Positions 26,199-36,471 of a stretch of 64,000 bases of DNA are shown here, piece after piece (position 1 is the first letter of the stretch; each line of letters starts with the position of its first letter). The notes beneath the pieces are model-generated. The model worked only from the letters and a program-made list of their open reading frames with translations. It had not been told where the DNA came from and ran no database searches. Source of the stretch: Rhodoplanes serenus (GTDB lineage: Bacteria; Pseudomonadota; Alphaproteobacteria; Rhizobiales; Xanthobacteraceae); contig CAMDDZ010000006.1 of NCBI GenBank assembly GCA_945893145.1, forward strand, positions 44,785 through 108,784. The letters run 5' to 3'. Made by a program: the position numbers and the translations under genes.

Positions 26199-26765
26199 CT
26201 ACTCCGCCCGCCGCACGTAGGTGACTTCGTCGGTGCTGACCACCACCTTTTCGCCCGCCGAGATGAACGGCGGCACCATCACGCGCAGACCGTTCTCGAG
26301 CTTCGCCCCCTTGTAGGACGAGTTGGCAGTCTGGCCCTTGATGTGAGCGTCGGCCTCGACCACTTCGAGCACGACTTGCTCGGGCAGCTTGATGCCAATC
26401 GGGCGGTTGTCGTGCAGCTGCACCTGTACGTTCATGCCATCTTGCAGGAAGGACGCGCGCTCGCCGACGAATTCCTCGGCAAGCTCGATCTGGTCATAGG
26501 TCGCGGTGTCCATGAACACGAGCTGATCGCCCTGCCGGTAGAGAAACTGAAACTGCCGGCGTTCGACTTCGGTCTCCTCGACCCGGTCGGAGCCGCCGAA
26601 GCGCTGGTTGAGTTTGCGGCCGTCAAGAATGTTCTTCAGTTCGACCTGGTTGTAGGCGGGCCCCTTGCCGGGCTTCACCGCCATGGTTTTGACCGCGGCC
26701 CAGAGCGAGCCGTCTTGCTCGATCACCATGCCGGGCCGGATATCGCCGCCGTTGATCTTGGCCAT
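26199..26765 (-). CDS. efp: Translation elongation factor P
   Basis: The 188-residue protein starts [22 protein letters not shown] and has the modification-site loop [16 protein letters not shown] with Lys in the usual position (residue about 34), then three beta-barrel domains ending [16 protein letters not shown] rescues ribosomes stalled at proline stretches. Several genes here encode Pro-rich proteins (tolA, cpoB, L,D-transpeptidase). It is the first gene of efp-suhB. Confidence 0.97.
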   Translation of the reverse strand: MAKINGGDIRPGMVIEQDGSLWAAVKTMAVKPGKGPAYNQVELKNILDGRKLNQRFGGSDRVEETEVERRQFQFLYRQGDQLVFMDTATYDQIELAEEFVGERASFLQDGMNVQVQLHDNRPIGIKLPEQVVLEVVEADAHIKGQTANSSYKGAKLENGLRVMVPPFISAGEKVVVSTDEVTYVRRAE

Positions 26766-26828
26766 TTGCCTGCCCGTTAAGTCGATGCCTGCTCGCGGGG
26801 GTCAGATGGCCCGCTGGCGGAATGTCCG

Positions 26829-28004
26829 TCAAGGGCGGCGGGCTTGCGGCGTGGCGGCTGGTGGCCCTTGCAGCGGGCCAGCCGGAGGGTTGGCCATCGG
26901 AGCCTCCCGCGCGGCGGCAAGCTTCGCCATCATGGTGAGCCAGGGTTTGGCGGCGGTTTCGCCGGCGGCGCGGTCTTCCGGCTTCATGGTGCGCAGGAAT
27001 TCGTCGAGGAACTGGTCGTTGTCACCACCGGCCCGCGCGATCAGGTGCCAGCGTGCCGCCTGCACCGGATCGGCCTTCACGCCGCGGCCGGTGGCGTACA
27101 TGAACGCGAGCCTTCGCTGCGCAAGCGGGCTGCCCTTGCGCGAGGCCCTGTAGAGATAGTCGAACGCTGCCGCCTCGTTCTTCTCCACGCCGGTGCCGTT
27201 GAACAGCGCGATGGCGTATTCGATCTCGGCGTCGGTGTTGCCGGCACGCGCGGCGGCGCCGAGCAGACGTGTCGATTCGCGCGGGTCCTTGGGCGCGCCA
27301 CGGCCTTCCTTGTAGAAGGTCGCGAGCGCGTATTGCGCTTCCGGACTGCCGGCATCCGCCGCGACGCGAAACAGCGCAGCGGCGCGTTCAAAGTCTTGCG
27401 GGAACAGCTGGCCTTCGAGATAGAGCAGCGCCAGATCGTAAGCCGCCGCGGCATGGCCGAGCTTTGCGGCGGCGTCGAGCAGCTTCGCGCCGGCGATCCG
27501 GTCGCGCGGCACGCCACGGCCGCCCATGCGGAACATGGCAAGCGCGAACATCGCTTCGCGATCGCCGCGGTCGGCGGCGAAGCGATACCATTCGGCCGCC
27601 TTCTTGTCGTCCTGCGGGACACCGTAACCTTCAGCGTAAAGCTCGCCCAAGAGTGTCATCGCCTTGGCGTCGCGCTTTTCCTCGACGCGGCGCGTGGCTT
27701 CCTTGAAGGCGGTGAGATAGTTGCCGCGCTGGAATGCCGCGAAGGCGGCATCGACATTGCCCGGCGCGGTCGATGGCGGGTTCAGCGCCGCTTGGGTGGC
27801 CAAAACCGGCACCGCAACGGTCTGCACCGAGGGTCCGCGATTGGGTCGCGGCTGCGCCGGGGCGTCTTGTTGGGTGGTGGTGGCGGTGGGTGGCGGGGCG
27901 AACTCGTCGGCATCTGGCCAAAACACCCACGCGGCGACGCCTGCGAGCGCCAACACGAGGCTCGCAGTCGCGCCACCCGCGATCCATAGGGGGCGTATGG
28001 CCAT
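26829..28004 (-). CDS. Sel1-repeat membrane protein
   Basis: The 391-residue protein has one N-terminal membrane helix (LWIAGGATASLVLALAGVAAWVFW, residues about 5-28), a Pro-rich linker and six or seven Sel1-type repeats, for example AMTLLGELYAEGYGVPQDDKKAAEWYRFAADRGD. Sel1 repeats form solenoids for protein binding, here probably in the periplasm. The ATG at 28004 overlaps the stop of the thiE-like gene (TGATG), so it is translationally coupled and an upstream in-frame ATG at 28088 is unlikely. The role is unknown; homologues act in envelope or exopolysaccharide processes. Confidence 0.85.
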   Translation of the reverse strand: MAIRPLWIAGGATASLVLALAGVAAWVFWPDADEFAPPPTATTTQQDAPAQPRPNRGPSVQTVAVPVLATQAALNPPSTAPGNVDAAFAAFQRGNYLTAFKEATRRVEEKRDAKAMTLLGELYAEGYGVPQDDKKAAEWYRFAADRGDREAMFALAMFRMGGRGVPRDRIAGAKLLDAAAKLGHAAAAYDLALLYLEGQLFPQDFERAAALFRVAADAGSPEAQYALATFYKEGRGAPKDPRESTRLLGAAARAGNTDAEIEYAIALFNGTGVEKNEAAAFDYLYRASRKGSPLAQRRLAFMYATGRGVKADPVQAARWHLIARAGGDNDQFLDEFLRTMKPEDRAAGETAAKPWLTMMAKLAAAREAPMANPPAGPLQGPPAATPQARRP

Positions 28005-28663
28005 CAGCCTGCCGCCTCCATCTGGGCGAGGCGTTCGGCGGCGGCGGCGAGCGCGGCCGCAGCACCGACTGGCGCATTCCAAATGCAATCGCCGACGGCA
28101 ACAAAGTCGGCGCCGGCGGTCACCAGCGTGCCGATCTCATCGAGGCTCGCGGCGTAGCCGACGCAGGGGACTTCGAACACCTCGGCCCACCATTCGATGC
28201 GTTCGACGATCGCTTCGGTGGAGGGCCGCTGTCCGCCGCCGTCCGGTTCGCCGAACATCACGTAATCGGCGCCGCTCTCGGCCGCGGTCATGGCGTCATG
28301 GCGCGTGTGCAGACCGGCGCAGCCGGCGATCCGCTCAGGCTTGAGGCTGCCGACCGCAGCGACGAACGCCTCCACGCCGGAGATGTGCGCGCCGTCGGCG
28401 CCGCCGCGCGCAACGAGATCGGCTTGGCCGTCCAGCACGAGCGCCGCACCGGCATTCTGCACCGCGGGCGCGAGCGCTTTGACGCGATTGATCAGGGTGC
28501 GCTCGTCGGCGGCTTTCAGCCGCAGCAGCACGGCCGCGATATCGGAGCCGTCCGCAAGGCCGGCGAATTCACGGGCAAAGCGCGCCGCATCCTCGATCAC
28601 AGGCGTGAGGAGGTAGAGGCGCGGGCTGGCACGCTTGGTATTGTCCCGGGGCGGCTGGGGCAT
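28004..28663 (-). CDS. Atypical thiamine-phosphate synthase-like protein
   Basis: The 219-residue protein has the ThiE barrel outline: LYLLTPVIEDAARF, ADGAHISG (for the usual DGVHLGQ) and GADYVMFGEPDGGG, followed by VPCVGYAASLDEIGTLVTAGADFVAVG. True ThiE has GADYxGxGxxxxTxTK at the pyrophosphate site; here the Thr and Lys are missing and FGEPDGGGQRPS stands there. It may therefore have lost thiamine-phosphate coupling or use another substrate. The start at 28663 (MPQPPRD) is chosen over 28684. It is followed by the Sel1 gene with overlapping codons. Confidence 0.75.
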   Translation of the reverse strand: MPQPPRDNTKRASPRLYLLTPVIEDAARFAREFAGLADGSDIAAVLLRLKAADERTLINRVKALAPAVQNAGAALVLDGQADLVARGGADGAHISGVEAFVAAVGSLKPERIAGCAGLHTRHDAMTAAESGADYVMFGEPDGGGQRPSTEAIVERIEWWAEVFEVPCVGYAASLDEIGTLVTAGADFVAVGDCIWNAPVGAAAALAAAAERLAQMEAAG

Positions 28664-28753
28664 GGTGCTCGCTTGCGACCGCAATCGGGCGGAATGGGGG
28701 CGATTCGCCTGCGGTCTGTCAACCGCGCGGCGCGGGCGGTGAGCGATCGGGCC

Positions 28754-29734
28754 TCACTGTGAGCCTTCCAGTCCGAGTTGCCGCACCAGCGCACCCCATT
28801 TTTCGCCCTCCGACTTGATGTAGCCGCGCATGCCCTCGACTGAGGCGATGTCGATCGGGATCAGGCCGAGCGCGCTGACCTTTTGCCGCACTTCCGGCTC
28901 GGCCATGATGCGCGTCATTTCGCCGTGCAGCTTGTCGACGACGTCCCGGGGCGTGCCCTCGAGCGCCAGTAGCACATGCCAGGACACCGCCTCGAAGTCG
29001 GGCATGCCGACGGCTTGGCCAAGCGGCGGCAAATCGGGAACGCTGGGCAGGCGCGTGGCGGCGGTCACGGCGAGCGCGCGCAGCTTGCCGGCCTGGATCA
29101 GCGGTAGCGATGCGCCGGCCTCGGCGAAGGCCATCGCGACATGGCCGGCCGCAACATCGCTGATCGACTGCGGGCTGTTGCGATAGGGCACGTGCGCGAT
29201 GTCGAGGCCAAACTTCTGCTTCATGAATTCGACCGAGAGGTGCGGCGCGCCGCCGACGCCGGACGAGCTGAAGCTGATCTGGCCGGGCCGCGCCTTCACA
29301 TATTGGATCAGCTCCGGAACGGAGTGGATCGGCAGCTTCGGGTCGACCACGAGGATGAATGGCGATTTCACGTAAAGCGCGATCGGCACGAAGTCCTTCT
29401 GCGCGTCATAGGGCGTCTGCTTGAGCAGCGTCGGCCGGATCGCCATCACGGCGCTGGTCGCCACCATCAACGTGTAGCCGTCGGCGGGAGCCGATTTGAG
29501 CGACGCGATCCCGGTGAGACCCGCGCTGCCTGGCTTGTTCTCGATCACCACTGGCTTGCCGAACGCCTGTGACAGCTTCTCGGCGTAGAGTCGAACCGTG
29601 ATGTCGAGCCCGGTGCCCGGCGCGAGCAGCGGCATGATGGTGATTGGCCGTGACGGATAGGTCTCGGCCCGCGCGAGCGACGCAAGCGCCATCAGCGCAA
29701 ATGCGAGCGAAATCCGTTGCCAAGCTCCCGACAT
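28754..29734 (-). CDS. Bug family tripartite tricarboxylate transporter receptor
   Basis: The 326-residue protein has a signal peptide (to ARAETYPS) and the Bug/TctC fold: YPSRPITIMPLLAPGTGLDITVRLYAEKLSQAFGKPVVIENKPGSAG, SFSSSGVGGAPHLSVEFMKQKFG, HVPYRNSPQSISDVAAGHVAMAF. These proteins bind carboxylates in the periplasm. No TctA or TctB genes are nearby, as is common for orphan Bug receptors in this order. The ligand cannot be read from the sequence. It stands alone between thiE-like and fba. Confidence 0.92.
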   Translation of the reverse strand: MSGAWQRISLAFALMALASLARAETYPSRPITIMPLLAPGTGLDITVRLYAEKLSQAFGKPVVIENKPGSAGLTGIASLKSAPADGYTLMVATSAVMAIRPTLLKQTPYDAQKDFVPIALYVKSPFILVVDPKLPIHSVPELIQYVKARPGQISFSSSGVGGAPHLSVEFMKQKFGLDIAHVPYRNSPQSISDVAAGHVAMAFAEAGASLPLIQAGKLRALAVTAATRLPSVPDLPPLGQAVGMPDFEAVSWHVLLALEGTPRDVVDKLHGEMTRIMAEPEVRQKVSALGLIPIDIASVEGMRGYIKSEGEKWGALVRQLGLEGSQ

Positions 29735-29801
29735 GATTGCTCCCGGCGATCGTGGACCACCGGGAGCCTATGCCGATCGAAACGCTGGCAGCAAGCGGCG
29801 G

Positions 29802-30824
29802 TTACGCCGCCTTCTTCTCCAGGTCCTGCTTCCACTGGCCCATGGAGGCGAGCCCGTTCATGCGGGCGCGGTGCGAGAACACGCGCTGCGCCGCCGCTAC
29901 GTTCTCCGACTTGCCCGACCAGGCCTTCTGTGGCGCGTGCTGGAGCGCGCGGCCGTACGAGAAGGTGAGGCTCCAGGGCAGGGGGCCGAGCTTGTTCATG
30001 GCGTCGAGGTGGGCGGTGGCTTCCTCATCCGACTGGCCGCCCGACAGGAACGCGATGCCCGGCACCGCGCCGGGCACGCAGTTGCGCAGCATCTTCACGG
30101 TCTTCTCGGCAACCTCTTCGACACCGGCGCGCTTGGCGGCCTTCTTGCCGGAGATCGCCATGTTGGGCTTGAGCACAATGCCTTCGAGCGCAACGCGCTG
30201 GTGATAAAGCTCCTCGAACTGGGTCTTGAGCGCCCACTGCGTGACTTCAAAGCAGCGGTCGATGTCGTGGTCGCCGTCCATGAGCACTTCCGGCTCGACG
30301 ATCGGCACGATGTTGGCCGCCTGGCAGAGCGCGGCGTAGCGCGCGAGCGCATGCGTGTTGGTGTGGATCGCGGAGTAGGTCGGGATGCCGGCGCCGATGT
30401 CGATCACCGCGCGCCATTTGGCGAAGCGCGCGCCCTGCTCGTAATATTTCGGCAACCGGTCGGCGAGCTTGTCGAGGCCCATGGTGATGACTTCGCCCGG
30501 GCAGTTCGGCAGCGGCTTGGTGCCTTCATCGACCTTGATGCCGGGAAGCGAGCCGGACCTCTTGATGATGTCGACCAGCGGCGTGCCGTCCTTGGCCTTC
30601 TGCCAGATCGTCTCGTCGTAGAGGATGACGCCGGCGATGTGCTTCATGCCTTCGGTCGAGCGGAACAGCATCTCGCGGTAGTCGCGGCGATTGTCCTCGG
30701 TGCACTCGACGTTGATGCCGTCGAAGCGCTTCTTGATCGTGCCGGTGGATTCGTCCGCCGCCAGAATGCCCTTGCCGGGCGTCGTCATTGCCACGGCCAC
30801 CTTGTTGAGCTCTGCCAGATTCAT
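29802..30824 (-). CDS. fba: Fructose-bisphosphate aldolase, class I
   Basis: The 340-residue protein matches class I aldolase: GKGILAADESTGTIKKRFDGINVECTEDNRRDYREMLF, VPIVEPEVLMDGDHDIDRCFEVTQ and VALEGIVLKPNMAISG with the Schiff-base Lys near 218, then GIAFLSGGQSDEEATAHLDAMN. It interconverts fructose-1,6-bisphosphate with the two trioses. The ATG at 30824 (MNLAELNKVA) has an AGGGAGAGGG site; an upstream in-frame ATG at 30863 does not. It is the last gene of the leftward tkt-gap-pgk-fba cluster. Confidence 0.96.
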   Translation of the reverse strand: MNLAELNKVAVAMTTPGKGILAADESTGTIKKRFDGINVECTEDNRRDYREMLFRSTEGMKHIAGVILYDETIWQKAKDGTPLVDIIKRSGSLPGIKVDEGTKPLPNCPGEVITMGLDKLADRLPKYYEQGARFAKWRAVIDIGAGIPTYSAIHTNTHALARYAALCQAANIVPIVEPEVLMDGDHDIDRCFEVTQWALKTQFEELYHQRVALEGIVLKPNMAISGKKAAKRAGVEEVAEKTVKMLRNCVPGAVPGIAFLSGGQSDEEATAHLDAMNKLGPLPWSLTFSYGRALQHAPQKAWSGKSENVAAAQRVFSHRARMNGLASMGQWKQDLEKKAA

Positions 30825-30888
30825 CGCCCTCTCCCTGGGAGATCTGCCCGGTCGTGTTCCCAACTCGTCACGTCACCGGAGATTCGCG

Positions 30889-32082
30889 TCATTTTTGCCT
30901 CAACACCTCGACGCCGGGCAAGGGCTTGCCCTCCATCCATTCCAGGAAGGCGCCGCCGGCTGTGGACACGTAGGTAAAGCGGTCCGCCACGCCCGCCGCA
31001 TTTAGCGCAGCAACCGTGTCGCCGCCGCCCGCAACCGAAACGAGCTTGCCGGCGGCGGTGAGTTCCGCCGCGGCTTCGGCGGCCTCGACCGTACCGGTGT
31101 CGAACGGTTCCAGCTCAAAGGCGCCAAATGGCCCGTTCCAGACCAGGGTCTTGACCCGCGCGAGCACCGAAACGACGTGCTCGATGCTACGTGGCCCGAT
31201 GTCGAGGATCATGTCGGCCGCGCCGACCTCATCGACGCTAACCGCGCGGGACGGCGCATGGGCCTCGAACTTCTGCGCCACCAAGGCGTCGACCGGCAGC
31301 ACGATCTCGCAACCCTTGGCCTTGGCTTTGGCGAGGATGTCGAGGGCCGTCGCGGCAAGGTCGCGCTCGGCCAGCGATTTGCCGACCGCCTTGCCTTGCG
31401 CCAGCAAGAAGGTGTTGGCCATGCCGCCGCCGATCATCAGCACATCGACCTTGGCGACGAGATTGCCGAGCAGCTCGAGCTTTGTGGAGACCTTGGCGCC
31501 GCCGACGATCGCCGCCACCGGCCGCTGCGGTGCTTCCAGCGCCTTGGTGAGAGCATCGAGTTCGGCCTGCATGGTCCGGCCGGCGTAGGCCGGCAGCTTG
31601 TGGCCCAAACCCTCGGTCGACGCATGGGCGCGGTGCGCGGCCGAAAATGCGTCGTTGACCCAGATGTCGCCGAGCTTCGCCAGCGCGGCCACGAAGGCCG
31701 GATCGTTCTTCTCTTCGCCTTTGTGAAAGCGGGTGTTCTCCAGGCACAGGATATCGCCCGGCTTCATGGCGGCGACGGCGGCTTCGGCCTTCTCGCCGAT
31801 GCAGTCCTCGGCGAACGCGACCTTGCGGCCGATCACCTTGGCGACTTCGGCGGCGACCGGCTTCAGCGATTCCTTCGGGTCGGGACCTTTCGGCCGTCCG
31901 AAGTGCGCCAGCAGGATGACCTTGCCGCCCTTGCCGGCGATCTCGGCGATGGTCGGCGCGACGCGCTCGATGCGCGTCGCATCGCTGACCCTGCCGTTGT
32001 CCATCGGCACGTTGAGATCGACGCGGAGAAGGACGCGTTTGCCCTTCACCTCAACCTGATCGAGGGTGCGAAACGTAGGCAC
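30889..32082 (-). CDS. pgk: Phosphoglycerate kinase
   Basis: The 397-residue enzyme has the full PGK pattern: [91 protein letters not shown] and [12 protein letters not shown]. It transfers phosphate between 1,3-bisphosphoglycerate and ADP. It starts 3 bases after a small membrane-protein gene, and fba follows after a gap of 64 bases, in keeping with one transcript. Confidence 0.97.
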   Translation of the reverse strand: MPTFRTLDQVEVKGKRVLLRVDLNVPMDNGRVSDATRIERVAPTIAEIAGKGGKVILLAHFGRPKGPDPKESLKPVAAEVAKVIGRKVAFAEDCIGEKAEAAVAAMKPGDILCLENTRFHKGEEKNDPAFVAALAKLGDIWVNDAFSAAHRAHASTEGLGHKLPAYAGRTMQAELDALTKALEAPQRPVAAIVGGAKVSTKLELLGNLVAKVDVLMIGGGMANTFLLAQGKAVGKSLAERDLAATALDILAKAKAKGCEIVLPVDALVAQKFEAHAPSRAVSVDEVGAADMILDIGPRSIEHVVSVLARVKTLVWNGPFGAFELEPFDTGTVEAAEAAAELTAAGKLVSVAGGGDTVAALNAAGVADRFTYVSTAGGAFLEWMEGKPLPGVEVLRQK

Positions 32083-32085
32083 GGC

Positions 32086-32313
32086 CTACTGCTTGTCCGG
32101 TGTGTCGGTTTTTATAAATTTGCCGTCCTTGTCGCGCTCGTGATCGGGATCGGGATTCACCCGCATCCGCCCGAGGTTGAACAGCCCGGCACTGCCAGGC
32201 AAATAGCGGCGCGTCTCGGGGTCGCTTCTCATGAAGTAGATTGCGACGGCCGCGATCAGCCCAACCGCGCCAAGCACGAAGACACCGACCCATTCGGCTG
32301 CGAAGATGTCCAT
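32086..32313 (-). CDS. Small single-helix membrane protein between gap and pgk
   Basis: This 75-residue protein has one membrane helix (VGVFVLGAVGLIAAVAIYFM, residues about 9-28) and a hydrophilic tail with NLGRMRVNPDPDHERDKDGKFIKT. I do not recognise a family. Its position inside the glycolytic cluster, 3 bases before pgk and 39 bases after gap, with good codon use, supports a real gene. It may be a rhizobial lineage-specific inner-membrane protein. Confidence 0.7.
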   Translation of the reverse strand: MDIFAAEWVGVFVLGAVGLIAAVAIYFMRSDPETRRYLPGSAGLFNLGRMRVNPDPDHERDKDGKFIKTDTPDKQ

Positions 32314-32352
32314 GGGTTCGCTCCCGGTATCCGGCGCGCCGAGACCTGAGGA

Positions 32353-33360
32353 TCAGATCAGCTTGCCCATCGCGACGGCGGTGTCGGCCATGCGATTGGA
32401 GAAGCCCCATTCGTTGTCGTACCAGGACATCACCCGCACGAACGTGCCGTCCATGACCTTGGTCTGATCCATGTGGAACACCGACGAGTGGGGATCGTGG
32501 TTGAAGTCGCCCGACACGTTCGGATCGTTGGTGTAACCGAGGATGCCCTTGAGCTGTTGTTCGGCGGCGCGCTTGATGGCGCCGTTGATCTCGTCCTTGC
32601 TGGTGGCCTTCTTCGCCACGAATTTGAAATCCACCACCGAGACATTAGGGGTCGGCACCCGGATGGCGACGCCGTCGAGCTTGCCGTTGAGTTCCGGCAG
32701 CACGAGGCCGACGGCTTTGGCGGCGCCCGTCGAGGTCGGGATCATATTCAGCGCCGCTGCGCGCGCGCGGTAGAGATCCTTGTGCATCGTGTCGAGCGTC
32801 GGCTGGTCGCCGGTGTACGAGTGGATCGTGGTCATGAAACCCTTGTCGATGCCGACCGTATCATTGAGCACCTTGGCGACCGGGGCGAGACAATTGGTCG
32901 TGCACGACGCGTTGGAGACGACCTTGTGATCCTTGGTGAGCTTGTCGTGATTGACGCCGAACACCACTGTGAGGTCCGCGCCTTCGGCCGGCGCGGAGAT
33001 CAGCACGCGCTTGGCGCCTGCGGTCAGGTGCAGCGATGCCTTGTCCTTCGCGGTGAAGATGCCGGTGCATTCGAGCGCGATATCGACGTTGAGGTCCTTC
33101 CAGGGAAGCTTGGAGGGGTCCCTCTCGGCCGTCACCTTGATGGCGCCGTTGCCGACACTGATGGTGTCGCCCTTCACCGTCACGGTGCCGGGGAAGCGGC
33201 CGTGCACCGAGTCATAGCGGAGCAGGTGCGCGTTGGTCTCGACCGGGCCGAGATCGTTGATGCCGACCACTTCGATGTCGGTGCGGCCCGACTCGGCGAT
33301 GGCGCGCAGCACGTTGCGGCCGATACGGCCGAATCCATTGATGGCAACCCGGACAGTCAT
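32353..33360 (-). CDS. gap: Glyceraldehyde-3-phosphate dehydrogenase
   Basis: The 335-residue enzyme begins [20 protein letters not shown], has the catalytic [12 protein letters not shown] near 150, [32 protein letters not shown] and [13 protein letters not shown]. The residue after the NAD-binding strand (GINDLG) is the one that favours NAD. It serves glycolysis and gluconeogenesis. The ATG at 33360 is conserved; an in-frame ATG at 33372 is also possible. It follows tkt on the same strand. Confidence 0.97.
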   Translation of the reverse strand: MTVRVAINGFGRIGRNVLRAIAESGRTDIEVVGINDLGPVETNAHLLRYDSVHGRFPGTVTVKGDTISVGNGAIKVTAERDPSKLPWKDLNVDIALECTGIFTAKDKASLHLTAGAKRVLISAPAEGADLTVVFGVNHDKLTKDHKVVSNASCTTNCLAPVAKVLNDTVGIDKGFMTTIHSYTGDQPTLDTMHKDLYRARAAALNMIPTSTGAAKAVGLVLPELNGKLDGVAIRVPTPNVSVVDFKFVAKKATSKDEINGAIKRAAEQQLKGILGYTNDPNVSGDFNHDPHSSVFHMDQTKVMDGTFVRVMSWYDNEWGFSNRMADTAVAMGKLI

Positions 33361-33507
33361 GTTCGCTCCCACTTTTCGATGTGGTCACGCCCGGCAAGGG
33401 CATCCGCAGCCTTGAGATAAGACGCGAATGGCCGGAACTTAAGACGCCGCCTCGCGTCTTTTTGGCCCGGCCATGACGGAGAAAAACCTAGGCTGGCCGT
33501 GTTGTTA

Positions 33508-35496
33508 TCACCTTTTGCCCAGCCGGCTCAACGCGGCTTCTGCGATCTTTTCGGCCGTGATGCCAAACTGCTTGTAGAGTTCTTTGAAGGGTGCGCTGGC
33601 CCCGAAATCGTTCATCCCAACGAAGATGCCGTCGGTGCCGATGATGGCGTCCCAGCCCTGGCGCACTGCGGCCTCGACCGCGATTTTGACCGGCGCATCG
33701 CCGATCGTCGCGCGACGGGTGGCCTCGGGTGCGGCAAACAGCAGTTCGAAGCATGGCACCGAGACGACGCGTGCCGCGACGCCCTGGGCGGCGAGGAGCT
33801 TCTGCGCCTCGACCGCAATCGCGACCTCGGAGCCGGTGGCGAACAGCGAAACTTGCGCCTTGCCGTCGGCTGGTGAAATCTCATAGGCGCCGGCGGCGCA
33901 GCGGTTCTTCTCGTCGAGCGTTCGGCGCAACTGCGGCAGGTTCTGCCGCGTCAGCGCCAGCACGCTCGGCGTCTCGCGCGCCTCGAGCGCAAGCTGCCAG
34001 CACTCCACGGTTTCGACCGTGTCGCATGGCCGGAACACGTTGAGGTTCGGCATGGCGCGCAGCGAAGCCAGATGCTCGACCGGCTGGTGGGTCGGGCCGT
34101 CTTCCCCGAGACCGATGGAGTCGTGCGTCATCACATGGATAACGCGCTCGCCCATCAGCGCGGCGAGCCGGATCGAAGGCCGGCAGTAATCGGCGAACAC
34201 CAGGAAGGTGCCCGAATAGGGAATGATGCCGCGATGCAGCGCCATGCCGTTCATGGCGGCCGCCATCGCGTGCTCGCGGATGCCGTAGTGGATGAAGCGG
34301 CCGGAGTAATCGGCGGCGCTCATCGCTTTCATCGACTTGGTGCGCGTGTTGTTGGAGCCGGTGAGGTCGGCCGAGCCGCCGACCATCTCGGGCACCGCGG
34401 GCACGAGGCTTTCCAGCGCAAACTCGGACGCCGAGCGCGTTGCAATCTCTTTCGGCTCCTTGGCGAACGTCTCCTTCAGGGACCGAACGGCGGCGTTCAA
34501 TGTCCCCGGCAGATCGCCGCGCATCCGGCGCTCGAAATCGGCGCGCTTGTTGTTGTCGAGGCCCGCGAGCCGCTTGTCCCAGTCCTTGCGAGCGTTCTTC
34601 GAACGCTGTCCGGCGGCGCGCCAGCCGGTGAGGATGTCGGTCGGCACAACGAACGGAGCTTCGCTCCAGCCGAGCTTCTCGCGCGCGCCCTTGATCTCGT
34701 CGGCGCCGAGCGGCGAACCGTGCGCGCTTGACTTGCCGGCTTTGGTCGGCGCGCCGAAGCCGATGGTGGTCTTGCAGGCGATCATGGTCGGCCGGTCGGA
34801 AGCCTTGGCCTTCTCGATTGCGGCGGCGATCGCTTCGGGATCGTGGCCGTCGACGCGCGATGCGTTCCAACCCGCGGCCTCGAAGCGCTTCACCTGATCG
34901 ACGCTGTCGGCGAGCGACAGCGGTCCGTCGATCGAGATGCCGTTGTCGTCGAACAGCACGATGAGCTTGGCGAGCTTGAGGTGACCCGCCAGCGCAATCG
35001 CCTCCTGGCTGATGCCTTCCATCAGGTCGCCGTCGGAGGCGAGCGTGTAGGTCGTGTGATCGACCACGTCCTTGCCGAATTCGGCCGCGAGGTGCCGTTC
35101 GGCAATCGCCATGCCGACCGCGTTCGCAAGTCCCTGGCCGAGCGGGCCGGTCGTGGTCTCGACACCCGGCGTGATGAAGTTCTCCGGGTGGCCCGGCGTC
35201 AGCGAGCCGGCTTGGCGGAAGCGCTTGATCTGGTCGATCGTCATCGCCTCGTAGCCGAGCAGATACAGCGTCGCGTAGATCAGCATTGAGCCATGACCGG
35301 CGGAGAGTACAAAGCGGTCGCGGTCGGGCCAGGCCGGATCGGCTGGATCGAATTTCATAAAGCGCGTGAACAGCACGGTCGCGATGTCGGCCGCGCCCAT
35401 CGGCAGGCCGGGATGGCCTGACTTGGCCTGCTCGACCGCATCCATCGCGAGCGCCCGGATCGCGTTCGCCATGCGGTCGTGTTCGGTACGGCTCAT
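33508..35496 (-). CDS. tkt: Transketolase
   Basis: The 662-residue thiamine-diphosphate enzyme has [43 protein letters not shown], the cofactor motif [13 protein letters not shown](...)FDDNGIS, and [20 protein letters not shown] in the second domain. It moves two-carbon units in the pentose phosphate pathway. ATG at 35496 is best: GAGGAG lies six bases before it, whereas the in-frame ATG at 35502 abuts that site and 35559 lies far upstream. It heads the leftward carbon-metabolism cluster. Confidence 0.96.
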   Translation of the reverse strand: MSRTEHDRMANAIRALAMDAVEQAKSGHPGLPMGAADIATVLFTRFMKFDPADPAWPDRDRFVLSAGHGSMLIYATLYLLGYEAMTIDQIKRFRQAGSLTPGHPENFITPGVETTTGPLGQGLANAVGMAIAERHLAAEFGKDVVDHTTYTLASDGDLMEGISQEAIALAGHLKLAKLIVLFDDNGISIDGPLSLADSVDQVKRFEAAGWNASRVDGHDPEAIAAAIEKAKASDRPTMIACKTTIGFGAPTKAGKSSAHGSPLGADEIKGAREKLGWSEAPFVVPTDILTGWRAAGQRSKNARKDWDKRLAGLDNNKRADFERRMRGDLPGTLNAAVRSLKETFAKEPKEIATRSASEFALESLVPAVPEMVGGSADLTGSNNTRTKSMKAMSAADYSGRFIHYGIREHAMAAAMNGMALHRGIIPYSGTFLVFADYCRPSIRLAALMGERVIHVMTHDSIGLGEDGPTHQPVEHLASLRAMPNLNVFRPCDTVETVECWQLALEARETPSVLALTRQNLPQLRRTLDEKNRCAAGAYEISPADGKAQVSLFATGSEVAIAVEAQKLLAAQGVAARVVSVPCFELLFAAPEATRRATIGDAPVKIAVEAAVRQGWDAIIGTDGIFVGMNDFGASAPFKELYKQFGITAEKIAEAALSRLGKR

Positions 35497-35790
35497 AGGC
35501 ATCTCCTCGCCGTGACGCTGCGAAGGCGCGACGGCGACAGTCGAAGCTTTTGCGATCATGTGGGGGCCTGTGCGGATGGCGTGGGGATAGCACGCAGGCC
35601 TTTGGAGTCAATGTAACCAGGGCGGTGCGGACGAGCCATGCACAGACTTAGAAAACCAGGGACAACGAATCTCCGCAACGTTGACGCCAATATGGCGCAG
35701 CACATAAGGTTTCGCTTCTAATTGCTTGCCGATTCTATACTTTCCGATGACGCGAGCGGGGTTCGGCCGCCGCAACGGAATGCGCGAGCG

Positions 35791-36072
35791 ATGAGCGACC
35801 AAAACGCAATCGAGACTGCGACGCGGCGGCTTTCGCTTGCGCTCGACGCGCTCGATGCTGCGGTCGAGCGCAGGCTCGAAGCCGACCGTGGCGGCGCCAG
35901 AATGACCGAGCAATTGCACGCGCTCGGCACCGACCGGTCGCGGCTCGCCTCAGAGCTCGATGTTGCGACCGCGCGCGGTCGCAAGCTTGAAACCGCCAAT
36001 CGCGACGTCGCGCAAAGGCTCGAGGCCGCGATGGACAACATCCGTTCCGTGCTCGACCGGCAGGAGCGCTAA
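35791..36072 (+). CDS. DUF4164 family coiled-coil protein
   Basis: The 93-residue protein is almost all helix (ATRRLSLALDALDAAVERRLEADRGG, then DRSRLASELDVATARGRKLETANRDVAQRL) and matches the small DUF4164 family that precedes zapA in rhizobia. The function is unknown; by position it may affect FtsZ-ring assembly. The ATG at 35791 (MSDQNAIE) suits the family length. Its stop overlaps the zapA start (TAATG), so translation is coupled. A likely -10 box TATACT lies at 35736-35741. Confidence 0.85.
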   Translation: MSDQNAIETATRRLSLALDALDAAVERRLEADRGGARMTEQLHALGTDRSRLASELDVATARGRKLETANRDVAQRLEAAMDNIRSVLDRQER

Positions 36073-36458
36073 TGGCGCAGGTCAACGTCACCATCAACGG
36101 ACGCCAATTCCGTATGGCCTGCGAGGACGGTCAGGAAGGCCATCTGACCAAGCTCGCCAAGGAGATCGACGACCGCATTGTCGAATTGCGCGGCAAATTT
36201 GGCGAGGTCGGCGATGCGCGGCTTACCATCATGGCGGCGCTGACCGTCGCAGATGAGCTGTCCGAGGTCGGCAAGAAGGTGCGCCGGCTGGAGGATGAGC
36301 TCGCGGCCTTGCAGGAGGCTCGCGTGCTCTCCGCGGACCGCGCCGAAGTCAATCAGAACGCCATCGCGGCCGCCTTCCATTCCGCGGCCGAGCGGATCGA
36401 GGGCATCGCCAAGAAGCTCAACCAGACGGCGGGCGAGAGTAAGATCGCGCTTGGGTGA
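36072..36458 (+). CDS. zapA: Cell division protein ZapA
   Basis: The 128-residue protein has the ZapA domain: MAQVNVTINGRQFRMACEDGQEGHLTKLAKEIDDRIVELRGKFGEVGDARLTIMAALTVADEL, then a coiled-coil helix (VRRLEDELAALQE). ZapA bundles FtsZ protofilaments at mid-cell. It is coupled to the DUF4164 gene before it. In most relatives 6S RNA follows; here a WYL-domain gene is placed between. Confidence 0.95.
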   Translation: MAQVNVTINGRQFRMACEDGQEGHLTKLAKEIDDRIVELRGKFGEVGDARLTIMAALTVADELSEVGKKVRRLEDELAALQEARVLSADRAEVNQNAIAAAFHSAAERIEGIAKKLNQTAGESKIALG

Positions 36459-36471
36459 TTGGGACTGCGTC

